The position numbers were made by a program, and so were the translations under genes. From Phytoactinopolyspora endophytica (GTDB lineage: Bacteria > Actinomycetota > Actinomycetes > Jiangellales > Jiangellaceae), in the NCBI RefSeq assembly GCF_004138495.1, contig NZ_ML142870.1, positions 4,703-10,870 on the forward strand: a stretch of DNA of 6,168 nucleotides, written 5' to 3'. Shown here in pieces: positions 1-6,168 of this stretch (within the stretch, counting starts at the first letter, position 1; each line of letters opens with the position of its first letter). A model generated the notes under the pieces. It was not told where the DNA came from and did not search any database. It was given only the letters and a program-made list of their open reading frames with translations.

Positions 1-102
1 GCTCGATCATCTCCGCACCCCGGATCGCACAGCGAAACCCCGCGCGCCCGGCGGCCGTCCTATAGATGTCGATCCGCCATGACGTCGAGTGGAGTGACCC
101 CG

Positions 103-534
103 ATGCCCACCAGCCCGGTCCGCCGGAGATCGATCACCGTCGTCGCTTCGGTGGCCGTGGTCGTCGCAGTGGCTGCTGGGGCGACGGCGATCGGTTGGCT
201 GTCGGATAGCGACGATGACACGGTCGTCACCCAAGAGCCGTCGGCCGGCCCCACGGCGTCCAGCAGTACCGCGGACCCGGATGACCCGGGAGATCCCGAC
301 GACACCGCGGCACCGGCCACAGGGCCACTCACACCCGCCGGGGGCTTTCTGCCCGAGCCGATGGGCGGCCAGGAAGCGATCGACGAGCTCGGTGAGAACC
401 TGGAGCGCGTGGCCACGATCAACGACATGAGTGCTGAAGAACTACGCGAGCTACTGCTCCGCGACCAGACGTTGCGTGTCAGTCCCGACGGTCACCTGTT
501 CTACGTCGAGACCGCCACGCCGCCGTCGCCTTAG
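103..534 (+). CDS. Small signal-anchored protein of unknown function
   Basis: The product is 143 residues. The sequence shows a short Arg-rich N terminus (VRRR, residues 6-9), one hydrophobic segment (about 10-33) and a low-complexity Asp/Pro/Ser/Thr linker (about 34-82). A compact, probably helical C-terminal part (about 88-135) follows and ends in RVSPDGHLFYVET. This layout suggests an inner-membrane anchor or uncleaved signal with an extracytoplasmic tail; no lipobox cysteine is seen. I chose the ATG at 103 over the in-frame ATG at 79 because GTGGAG (89-94) sits 8 nt before it and nothing similar precedes 79. A TATAGAT-like stretch at 61-67 could be part of a promoter. The C-terminal pattern (acidic helix, then LRVSPDGxLFYVE) resembles, from memory, a short module near the N terminus of some larger secreted actinobacterial proteins. 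Here it stands alone and ends 25 bp before fumarylacetoacetase. The function is unknown, and no mechanistic link to that enzyme is evident. Confidence 0.72.
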   Translation: MPTSPVRRRSITVVASVAVVVAVAAGATAIGWLSDSDDDTVVTQEPSAGPTASSSTADPDDPGDPDDTAAPATGPLTPAGGFLPEPMGGQEAIDELGENLERVATINDMSAEELRELLLRDQTLRVSPDGHLFYVETATPPSP

Positions 535-546
535 GCCGGGTTCGGA

Positions 547-552
547 TAACGT
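547..552 (+). promoter_or_regulatory. Candidate -10 element for a leaderless fumarylacetoacetase transcript
   Basis: TAACGT fits the actinobacterial TANNNT -10 pattern and ends exactly 7 nt before the ATG at 560, so transcription would start at or beside the start codon. No Shine-Dalgarno sequence lies in the 535-559 gap, which agrees with a leaderless start. No convincing -35 is seen. Read-through from the upstream small gene remains possible. Confidence 0.45.
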
Positions 553-559
553 CTTGGCC

Positions 560-1771
560 ATGACGGACAGGACGAAGAGCTGGCTGGAGATCCCGGAGGG
601 AGCCCCTTTCGGGCTCCACACATTGCCTTACGGGGTGTTCTCGACCGAAGGGGAAGACCCCCGGGTGGGCGCGGCCGTCGGCGATTGTGTGATCGACTTG
701 GCGCCGCTCGCCGCCGTAGAAGGTCTCGAAGGAGGCCACGTCTTCAACCAGCCCAGTCTCAATCCGTTCCTGGCTCTTGGCCGCCCGGCGTGGGAAGCGG
801 TGCGGGGATGGCTGCTGGAACTGGTAACGGCCGAGTCGCGACGTGACCTCGTCGAGCCGCATCTGGTCCCACTGGAGGCGACGCGGCTGCACATGCCGTT
901 CGACGTCGCCGACTACGTCGATTTCTACTCGTGCCAGGCGCATGCCGAGAACGTCGGCAAGATCTTCCGCCCGGACTCGCCGTCCCTGCCTACCGCCTGG
1001 CGGCACCTGCCGATCGGTTATCACGGCCGCTCGGCCACTGTGGTTCCGTCCGGGTCTGAGATCGTCCGCCCGTCCGGTCTACGCCGGGCCGGAGACGGCG
1101 TCGCGTTCGGCCCGTCGACGCGGCTGGACATCGAGGCAGAGGTGGGGTTCGTCGTCGGAGCACCGTCTGAACTGGGCAGGCCGGTCAAAGTCGGCGAATT
1201 CGCTGATCACGTCTTCGGCGTCGTCCTGGTCAACGACTGGTCCGCCCGGGACATCCAGGCATTCGAGTATGTGCCGCTCGGGCCCTTCCTCGGCAAGTCG
1301 TTCGCCACGTCCGTCTCACCATGGGTCGTGCCACTGAGCGCACTCGAACACGCCCGCGTCGAGCCGCCGGCCCGCGACCCGGAACCGGCCGGCTACCTGG
1401 TTGACACCGAGCCGTGGGGCCTGGACATTCGGCTGGAGGTCGAGTGGAACGGCACCGTCGTATCACGTCCGCCGTTCGCGGACATGTACTGGACGCCGGC
1501 GCAGCAACTGGCCCACCTGACCGTCAACGGTGCGGCAGTCCGGACCGGCGAGCTGTACGCGTCCGGCACCGTGAGCGGGACCGTGAAGGATGAGTGCGGA
1601 TCGTTCCTCGAGCTGACCTGGAACGGCGACGACCCGGTGATCCTGACGGACGGCTCGCGGCGGAGGTTTCTCGAGGATGGAGACGCGGTGACCATCCGCG
1701 CCACCGCTCCGGGTCCGGAGGGGCTCCCCATCTCCCTCGGAGCGGTCACCGGAACGATCCGCCCGGCCTGA
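560..1771 (+). CDS. fahA: Fumarylacetoacetase (fumarylacetoacetate hydrolase)
   Basis: This 403-residue enzyme hydrolyses 4-fumarylacetoacetate to fumarate and acetoacetate, the last step of tyrosine/phenylalanine and homogentisate breakdown in the cytosol. The length is normal for the family. An N-terminal SH3-like domain (about 15-110) precedes the FAH catalytic fold. By alignment from memory to mouse FAH, the key residues are present: D121 and the catalytic base H128 in DFYSCQAHAENVGK, R137, Y154 in PIGYHGR, metal ligands E192 and E194 in IEAEVGF, D226 in NDWSARDIQ, Q233, K246 and T250 in GPFLGKSFAT, and E351 in GSFLELTW. The active site therefore looks complete for a Mg/Ca-dependent enzyme. 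The frame is open back to 431, but family similarity begins just after the ATG at 560, and the longer version would overlap the upstream gene. The start looks leaderless (TAACGT 7 nt upstream). The other pathway gene in view is the dioxygenase at 4197-5411, on the opposite strand. Confidence 0.96.
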   Translation: MTDRTKSWLEIPEGAPFGLHTLPYGVFSTEGEDPRVGAAVGDCVIDLAPLAAVEGLEGGHVFNQPSLNPFLALGRPAWEAVRGWLLELVTAESRRDLVEPHLVPLEATRLHMPFDVADYVDFYSCQAHAENVGKIFRPDSPSLPTAWRHLPIGYHGRSATVVPSGSEIVRPSGLRRAGDGVAFGPSTRLDIEAEVGFVVGAPSELGRPVKVGEFADHVFGVVLVNDWSARDIQAFEYVPLGPFLGKSFATSVSPWVVPLSALEHARVEPPARDPEPAGYLVDTEPWGLDIRLEVEWNGTVVSRPPFADMYWTPAQQLAHLTVNGAAVRTGELYASGTVSGTVKDECGSFLELTWNGDDPVILTDGSRRRFLEDGDAVTIRATAPGPEGLPISLGAVTGTIRPA

Positions 1772-1841
1772 GCCGTACATCTGCGGGCATGAGAGCGCGA
1801 TGACGTGCCCGATCCAGCATGTCCCCACGACGGCACGGCTC
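1770..1841. repeat. Nested inverted repeats between fumarylacetoacetase and the channel gene
   Basis: Outer arms GAGCCGT (1770-1776) and ACGGCTC (1835-1841) are a perfect 7-bp inverted repeat that starts inside the fumarylacetoacetase stop codon. Inside lies a second hairpin, CGGGCATG (1784-1791) with CGTGCCCG (1804-1811). It has 8 pairs including one wobble pair, and a 12-nt loop. No T-run follows either hairpin. It could be a U-less terminator for the upstream gene or a structured leader or operator for the channel gene. Both readings are inference. Confidence 0.4.
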
Positions 1842-1847
1842 TGCTGA

Positions 1848-1853
1848 TTACAT
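1848..1853 (+). promoter_or_regulatory. Weak candidate -10 for the channel gene
   Basis: TTACAT ends 6 nt before the ATG at 1860. It lacks the conserved A at position 2 of the -10 hexamer, and no -35 is visible, so it is a poor match on its own. It is listed because the spacing matches better elements before other genes in this window, and because no good ribosome binding site precedes this start. Confidence 0.22.
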
Positions 1854-1859
1854 AGGCCT

Positions 1860-2636
1860 ATGCAGATACGCGCGCCGCACATCCCTCCCCGGGCGACGTT
1901 TAGAGCCAGATCCACATGGAATCTCGGGCTGCTGCTGTTCTTTGTCGTCCTGCTCCAGTTCGGCTACCCGGTCACGCTGCGCGGGGAACTGTGGACAGGA
2001 CTGTACATGCTGCTCTACGCCGGGATGGTCCTCTTCGGGATCCTGACCATCCGCGACGAGCGACAGCCGCTCGTCCCTGTGTTCGTTCTCGCGGGGAGCT
2101 TCGCGATCTTCGCCACCTGGTTCTCGTTCGACCAGGACAACCGGTCCGCGACGCTCGGGATGCTGATCACGGTGGCGCTGTTCATGATGGCCTTGAACAT
2201 CACGCTGATGAGGTTCATCTTCCGCCGTGGGCATGCGGTGGGCCTGGATCTGATTCTGGCCGCTGTCTGTGTCTACGTGATCTTCGGGGGCCTCTTCGGC
2301 GCCATCTTCAGTGTGATGGAGATCCTGGAGCCTGGAAGCTTCGAAGATCCGGCCACTCCCGGGGAGTCGCCAGCGTGGCAGCAGCTGGTCTACTACAGCT
2401 ACATCACCATGTCCACGGTCGGATACGGCGAGGTCCTTCCGCTCACGCCCTGGGCACGTTCGCTGGCGACGTTCCAGGCCGTGGCGTGCACGCTGTTCCT
2501 GACCATCGTGATCGCCCGGCTCGTCGGTATCTGGTCGAGTTCTGCGCCGTCGCCTAGCTCTGCGCCGTCGCCTAGCTCTACGCCATCGCCGAGCTCAACG
2601 GACTCACCGAGCGGTGCCGCCAACGGCGATCACTGA
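1860..2636 (+). CDS. Potassium-channel-like six-helix membrane protein (Ion_trans_2 pore)
   Basis: The product is 258 residues and is probably a tetrameric K+-selective channel subunit in the cytoplasmic membrane. Hydrophobic segments lie at about 20-39, 45-63, 71-88, 98-120, 126-152 and 202-225. Between the last two is a re-entrant pore loop carrying TVGYG at 186-190 (YYSYITMSTVGYGEVLPLT), the K+ selectivity filter; the TMSTVGYG context is typical of prokaryotic channels. The first four helices have no S4-like ladder of spaced arginines, so voltage gating is not supported. No RCK/TrkA-N or cyclic-nucleotide domain follows the last helix. The tail from about 226 is a short Ser/Pro-rich repeat that ends in GAANGDH. 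The start at 1860 is the only sensible ATG before the first helix; it has no clear Shine-Dalgarno sequence. The gene converges on the metal exporter gene, leaving a 125-bp gap. The ion and gating mode are inferred from the filter only. Confidence 0.9.
   Translation: MQIRAPHIPPRATFRARSTWNLGLLLFFVVLLQFGYPVTLRGELWTGLYMLLYAGMVLFGILTIRDERQPLVPVFVLAGSFAIFATWFSFDQDNRSATLGMLITVALFMMALNITLMRFIFRRGHAVGLDLILAAVCVYVIFGGLFGAIFSVMEILEPGSFEDPATPGESPAWQQLVYYSYITMSTVGYGEVLPLTPWARSLATFQAVACTLFLTIVIARLVGIWSSSAPSPSSAPSPSSTPSPSSTDSPSGAANGDH
2538..2609 (+). repeat. 18-bp tandem repeat encoding an SSxPSP tail
   Basis: Four in-frame copies of an 18-bp unit lie at 2538-2555, 2556-2573, 2574-2591 and 2592-2609. The first three are close variants of AGCTCTGCGCCGTCGCCT, encoding SSAPSP, SSAPSP and SSTPSP. 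The fourth is degenerate (SSTDSP). The repeat forms the extreme C-terminal tail of the channel protein. Because the unit is a multiple of three, copy number can change without breaking the frame. Confidence 0.85.
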
Positions 2637-2661
2637 GGACGAGGACCGCTCATCGACATCA

Positions 2662-2688
2662 GGCCAGCGGTGGCGCGACGTGCTGGCC
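2662..2688. terminator. GC-rich hairpin between convergent genes, possible terminator
   Basis: GGCCAGC (2662-2668) and GCTGGCC (2682-2688) form a perfect 7-bp stem with a 13-nt loop. It lies 25 bp after the channel stop codon and 73 bp beyond the exporter stop on the other strand. There is no T-tract on either side, so it is not a classical intrinsic terminator. A second, weaker repeat, TGGTCG (2715-2720) with CGACCA (2733-2738), lies nearby. The position between converging genes is the main support. Confidence 0.3.
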
Positions 2689-2761
2689 GGCATGATCACA
2701 CCGAGGGCCGGGTCTGGTCGCGGGTACGATCACGACCATCCGCTCCAGCTATTCCGCGGGC

Positions 2762-3685
2762 TCAGTCATGACGGGCGTATTCGTGGTCGACGTGGCCACG
2801 GGGCTCGATCTGGAAGGTACTGTGCTCGATGTCAAAATGGCCTGCCAGGCAGCCGTGCAGCCCGTCGAGGATGGACTCGTTGCCGCACTCGTCCAGCTTG
2901 AGCTCGTCGACCACGACATGCGCGGAGATGACGGGCACGCCACTGGTGATCGTCCAGGCGTGCAGGTCGTGCACGTCGACGATGCCTGGCACTTCCATCA
3001 TGTGGCGGCGCACGTCGTCGAGATCCACTCCCTTCGGTGTCGCTTCCAGGAGCACGTGCAGCACCTCGCGCAGCAGCATCCACGCTCGGGGAAGGATCAT
3101 CAGACCGATCAGGATCGACGCGATGGCGTCTGCTCTCACGTAGTCGGTGACCATGATCACGATGGCCGCCAACACCACGGCCATCGAGCCGAGCATGTCA
3201 CCGAGGACCTCGAGGTAGGCGCCCCGCACGTTGAGGCTCTCCTGTTGGCCGCGACGGAGGATCAGCAGCGATGTCGCGTTGCCGATGAGGCCGACCAGGG
3301 CGGCGAGGAGCATGATGCCGCTCTCCACCTCACCGGGGTCGGCAAGCCGTCGCACGCCGCCGATGAGCACCAGCACCGCGGCGACGCCGACGACGACAGC
3401 ATTCGTCATCGCTGCGAGAATCTCCGCGCGCTGCAGGCCGAAGGTGCGCTTCGTGCTCGCGGGGCGGGCAGCTATTACCGTCGCCAGTAGCGCCAGCCCG
3501 ACGCCGGTGCCGTCCGTCAGGCTGTGTGCCGCGTCCGCCAGCAGCGCCATGGAACCGGACAGGGCCGCCCCGACCACCTGGGCCGCCGTGATCGACACGA
3601 CGATGCCGAGCACGAGCATCATCCGCTTGCGGTACGCGTACGCCGCCGTGCCGGCTGCGTGGCCGTGCCCGTGCCCGAAACCCAT
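2762..3685 (-). CDS. Cation diffusion facilitator family metal exporter (CzcD/ZitB-like)
   Basis: This 307-residue protein is a proton-coupled divalent-metal exporter of the cytoplasmic membrane, most likely for Zn, Cd, Co or Ni. The N terminus is His-rich (GHGHGH, residues 4-9). Six helices lie at about 22-42, 46-70, 87-110, 122-144, 160-180 and 185-203. A cytoplasmic metallochaperone-like domain follows (about 208-296), containing VDVHDLHAWTI, and the end is His-rich (HVDHEYARHD). Transport-site residues are H54 and D58 in HSLTD on helix 2, and E159 and D163 in YLEVLGD on helix 5. The usual residue at the E159 position is His or Asp. I chose the start at 3685 because GGGAGA (3696-3691) sits 5 nt upstream and the protein then begins with the family-like His stretch; the frame is open further to 3742. 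The ATG overlaps the TGA of the ArsR gene (TGATG), implying translational coupling. The regulator presumably controls this gene in response to the exported metal. The metal cannot be assigned from sequence. Confidence 0.93.
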   Translation of the reverse strand: MGFGHGHGHAAGTAAYAYRKRMMLVLGIVVSITAAQVVGAALSGSMALLADAAHSLTDGTGVGLALLATVIAARPASTKRTFGLQRAEILAAMTNAVVVGVAAVLVLIGGVRRLADPGEVESGIMLLAALVGLIGNATSLLILRRGQQESLNVRGAYLEVLGDMLGSMAVVLAAIVIMVTDYVRADAIASILIGLMILPRAWMLLREVLHVLLEATPKGVDLDDVRRHMMEVPGIVDVHDLHAWTITSGVPVISAHVVVDELKLDECGNESILDGLHGCLAGHFDIEHSTFQIEPRGHVDHEYARHD

Positions 3686-4149
3686 CAGTGTCTCCCGTGG
3701 TGCGCGCCGTGTAGCAGACAGCCACGGACGGCCACTCCGCATGGGACCAGCGGCTCGGGTCGCTGAGGTCGATGGTGTTCAGGGCACAAGGTCACAGCGG
3801 AACCGGCCGCATCCAGCACCGTCTCGGCCGCCGCCAGCAACTCCCACAGCTCCGGCCGCGTCAGTGCGTAATACGTGGACCTGCCGTGCGGGTGGGCGTC
3901 GACCAGCCCGGCGGAACGGAGGCAGGCCAGGTGGCCCGAGACGGTGGACTGGGCGAGGCCGAGCTCGCCGGTGAGATCGACGACGCGACGCTCACCGTCG
4001 GACAGCAGCCGGATGATCGCCAGCCGGGCCGGATCGGACAAGCTGTGGAACAGCGCGACCGCCGCGCTGTCCGTGTCCCGCGTACCTTCGACGCGAGCAC
4101 CTGCCAGCGCGTCCGGCTCCGTCGCGCTCTCACCGCGAATCATCGTCAT
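3685..4149 (-). CDS. ArsR/SmtB-family metal-responsive repressor
   Basis: This 154-residue winged-helix repressor is of the kind that leaves DNA when it binds metal. The core (about 28-110) starts with ALFHSLSDPARLAIIRLLSD. The recognition helix is in LGLAQSTVSGHLACLRSAGL (64-83), and the wing is HPHGRSTYYAL. It is closest in feel to the CmtR-like group, which carries Cys-Leu-Arg-x-Cys in the recognition helix. Here only C76 is kept and position 80 is Ala. The C-terminal extension (about 116-154) is rich in possible ligands: C122, H125, H126, C137, C144, H147, H150, H151 and H154. The ATG at 4149 has a TATCAT element 6 nt upstream; a second ATG lies two codons downstream at 4143. The stop overlaps the exporter start, so the pair forms one operon, probably autoregulated. 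It lies 47 bp behind the dioxygenase gene on the same strand. The metal (Zn, Cd, Ni, Co or Pb) is unresolved. Confidence 0.92.
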   Translation of the reverse strand: MTMIRGESATEPDALAGARVEGTRDTDSAAVALFHSLSDPARLAIIRLLSDGERRVVDLTGELGLAQSTVSGHLACLRSAGLVDAHPHGRSTYYALTRPELWELLAAAETVLDAAGSAVTLCPEHHRPQRPEPLVPCGVAVRGCLLHGAHHGRH

Positions 4150-4155
4150 ATCCCG

Positions 4156-4161
4156 ATGATA
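4156..4161 (-). promoter_or_regulatory. Candidate -10 for the ArsR-exporter operon
   Basis: On the minus strand TATCAT (5 of 6 matches to TATAAT) ends 6 nt before the ATG at 4149, so the transcript would be leaderless or nearly so. It lies in the 47-bp gap behind the dioxygenase stop. No strong -35 is present; CTGTGA is the best at 18-bp spacing. A GATG/CATC pair flanking this region (minus strand GATG at 4181-4178, CATC at 4158-4155) is a very weak operator candidate. An ArsR dimer bound here would cover the promoter. Confidence 0.4.
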
Positions 4162-4196
4162 ACGGTCAAGAGCGATACATCACAGCCTGCTTCGCA

Positions 4197-5552
<1,356 letters not shown>

Positions 5553-5553
5553 C

Positions 5554-5559
5554 TAAGCT
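5554..5559 (+). promoter_or_regulatory. Candidate -10 for a leaderless Lrp/AsnC transcript
   Basis: TAAGCT fits TANNNT and ends exactly 7 nt before the GTG at 5567. The reading frame has a stop (TGA at 5543-5545) shortly upstream and no ATG in frame, so GTG is the first usable start. No Shine-Dalgarno sequence precedes it. Both points favour a leaderless mRNA. Confidence 0.5.
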
Positions 5560-5566
5560 ATGCAAT

Positions 5567-6049
5567 GTGATTGACACTTTGGACACGCGCATCATTGAGC
5601 TGTTCACCCGGGAGCCAAGGATCGGTGTCCTGGAGGCGTCCCGTCGGCTCGGAGTCGCACGAGCGACCGTCCAGTCCCGGTTGGACAAGCTGATCACCAC
5701 CGGAGTGGTCCGGTCGTTCGCACCGACCATCGACCCGAGCGCACTCGGATACCGGGTGACCGCGTTCGCCTCATTGGACATCCGCCAAGGGGCACGCGAG
5801 TCGGTCGCCGCCCACCTCGACCGCATCCCTGAGGTCCTCGAGGTCCACACCATCACTGGGCAAGGTGACCTGCTGTGCCGGATCGTCGCTCGCGACAACG
5901 ACGACCTCCAGCGCGTCATCGACGACCTCGTCGGCGACGCCGATATCGTCCGCACCTCGACGCTGATCGCACTGTCCACCGTGGTCGGCCCCCGGATGCT
6001 GCCACTGGTGCGCAGCGCCGGCGGGTACGCCCGCGACCACACTTCCTGA
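5567..6049 (+). CDS. Lrp/AsnC-family transcriptional regulator
   Basis: The product is 160 residues, the normal length for this family. An N-terminal helix-turn-helix covers about 2-48: LDTRIIELFTREPRIGVLEA, then recognition helix region VARATVQSRLDKLITTGVV. A linker around FAPTIDPSALGY (51-62) leads to the effector-binding and oligomerising RAM domain (about 65-142), with the loop HTITGQGDLLCRIVA (94-108) in the ligand-contact position. Such proteins form dimers to octamers and respond to amino acids or related small molecules. Its divergent placement next to hppD suggests that it controls tyrosine catabolism, with tyrosine, 4-hydroxyphenylpyruvate or homogentisate as plausible ligands. From memory, Streptomyces coelicolor hppD is governed by regulators called HpdA and HpdR; I cannot say which, if either, is the counterpart. 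The start is GTG, apparently leaderless. Autoregulation is likely by family habit. Confidence 0.93.
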   Translation: MIDTLDTRIIELFTREPRIGVLEASRRLGVARATVQSRLDKLITTGVVRSFAPTIDPSALGYRVTAFASLDIRQGARESVAAHLDRIPEVLEVHTITGQGDLLCRIVARDNDDLQRVIDDLVGDADIVRTSTLIALSTVVGPRMLPLVRSAGGYARDHTS

Positions 6050-6112
6050 TGCCGTGACCGCTCGTCACCTGCGACGTCATAGGGCGTCAGGCATCCGTAG
6101 TGCGGACCCCGC

Positions 6113-6143
6113 TTGCCAAGGCCCCCGGGGTGCAGGCTTAAAT
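6113..6143 (+). promoter_or_regulatory. Weak promoter candidate near the right edge
   Basis: The 119 bp after the Lrp/AsnC stop hold no supported gene. TTGCCA (6113-6118, 5 of 6 to the -35 consensus) and TTAAAT (6138-6143, 4 of 6 to the -10 consensus) are separated by 19 bp, longer than ideal. They may serve a rightward gene outside the window. A small GTGAC/GTCAC hairpin (6054-6068) follows the stop codon without a T-tract. Confidence 0.2.
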
Positions 6144-6168
6144 GTGCAGAGTGTCCAAACGTGCGTCG

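Noticed and set aside
431..559. 43-codon N-terminal extension of fumarylacetoacetase
   Set aside because: It overlaps the upstream gene out of frame, is Arg/Ser-rich with no family resemblance, and the enzyme's normal N terminus begins at the ATG at 560.
1772..1859. Possible c-di-AMP (ydaO-type) riboswitch before the K+ channel gene
   Set aside because: The gap is too short, and I cannot see the conserved core elements of that class; only simple inverted repeats are present.
2614..2901. Possible 95-codon gene starting at GTG
   Set aside because: It overlaps the ends of both the channel and exporter genes, has Arg/Gly-rich shadow composition and no good ribosome site.
2768..3490. Plus-strand open frame of 240 codons opposite the exporter
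   Set aside because: It is a His/Asp/Gln-rich shadow of the exporter; the richness comes from complementing GTG, GTC and ATG codons.
3686..3742. 19-codon N-terminal extension of the metal exporter
   Set aside because: GGGAGA sits 5 nt before the ATG at 3685, the TGATG junction supports that start, and the extra residues are not family-like.
5571..5576. Perfect TTGACA hexamer just after the Lrp/AsnC start
   Set aside because: It lies inside the coding region and has no -10-like hexamer 16-18 bp downstream.
5578..6159. 9-bp sequence TTTGGACAC (5578-5586) and its complement GTGTCCAAA (6151-6159) flanking the Lrp/AsnC gene
   Set aside because: Chance 9-bp matches are expected in a window this size, and the left copy is within coding sequence.

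Overview
The window is GC-rich, densely coded chromosomal DNA that looks actinobacterial. The protein styles fit: an Ala/Val/Asp/Arg-rich proteome, a small signal-anchored protein with a D/P/S/T-rich linker, and a full-length aromatic-catabolism 4-hydroxyphenylpyruvate dioxygenase beside an Lrp/AsnC regulator. Several genes also appear to start at or next to their transcription start. The genus cannot be fixed from sequence alone. No mobile element, tRNA, rRNA or CRISPR array is visible.

Layout, left to right. A small membrane-anchored protein of unknown function (103-534, +) lies 25 bp ahead of fumarylacetoacetase (560-1771, +). An 88-bp gap with nested inverted repeats precedes a six-helix potassium-channel-like protein (1860-2636, +). 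This gene converges on a minus-strand block read right to left: 4-hydroxyphenylpyruvate dioxygenase (5411-4197), an ArsR/SmtB metal-sensing repressor (4149-3685) and a cation diffusion facilitator metal exporter (3685-2762). The regulator and exporter genes share the bases TGATG. Divergent from the dioxygenase, across 155 bp, is an Lrp/AsnC-family regulator (5567-6049, +). The last 119 bp hold no recognisable gene.

Two functional themes are interleaved. Tyrosine/phenylalanine catabolism is represented by the dioxygenase (4-hydroxyphenylpyruvate to homogentisate) and fumarylacetoacetase (the last step, giving fumarate and acetoacetate). Homogentisate 1,2-dioxygenase and maleylacetoacetate isomerase are not in the window. 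The Lrp/AsnC protein is the natural candidate to control the dioxygenase. Metal and ion homeostasis is represented by the ArsR-exporter pair, a self-contained sense-and-efflux unit, and by the channel.

I do not see an undescribed multi-gene system. The points most worth following are the shared near-leaderless start architecture of several genes, the ArsR protein's altered cysteine set with a Cys/His-rich tail, the exporter's Glu in place of the usual His/Asp in its transport site, the nested inverted repeats ahead of the channel, and the palindrome in the dioxygenase-regulator intergenic region.
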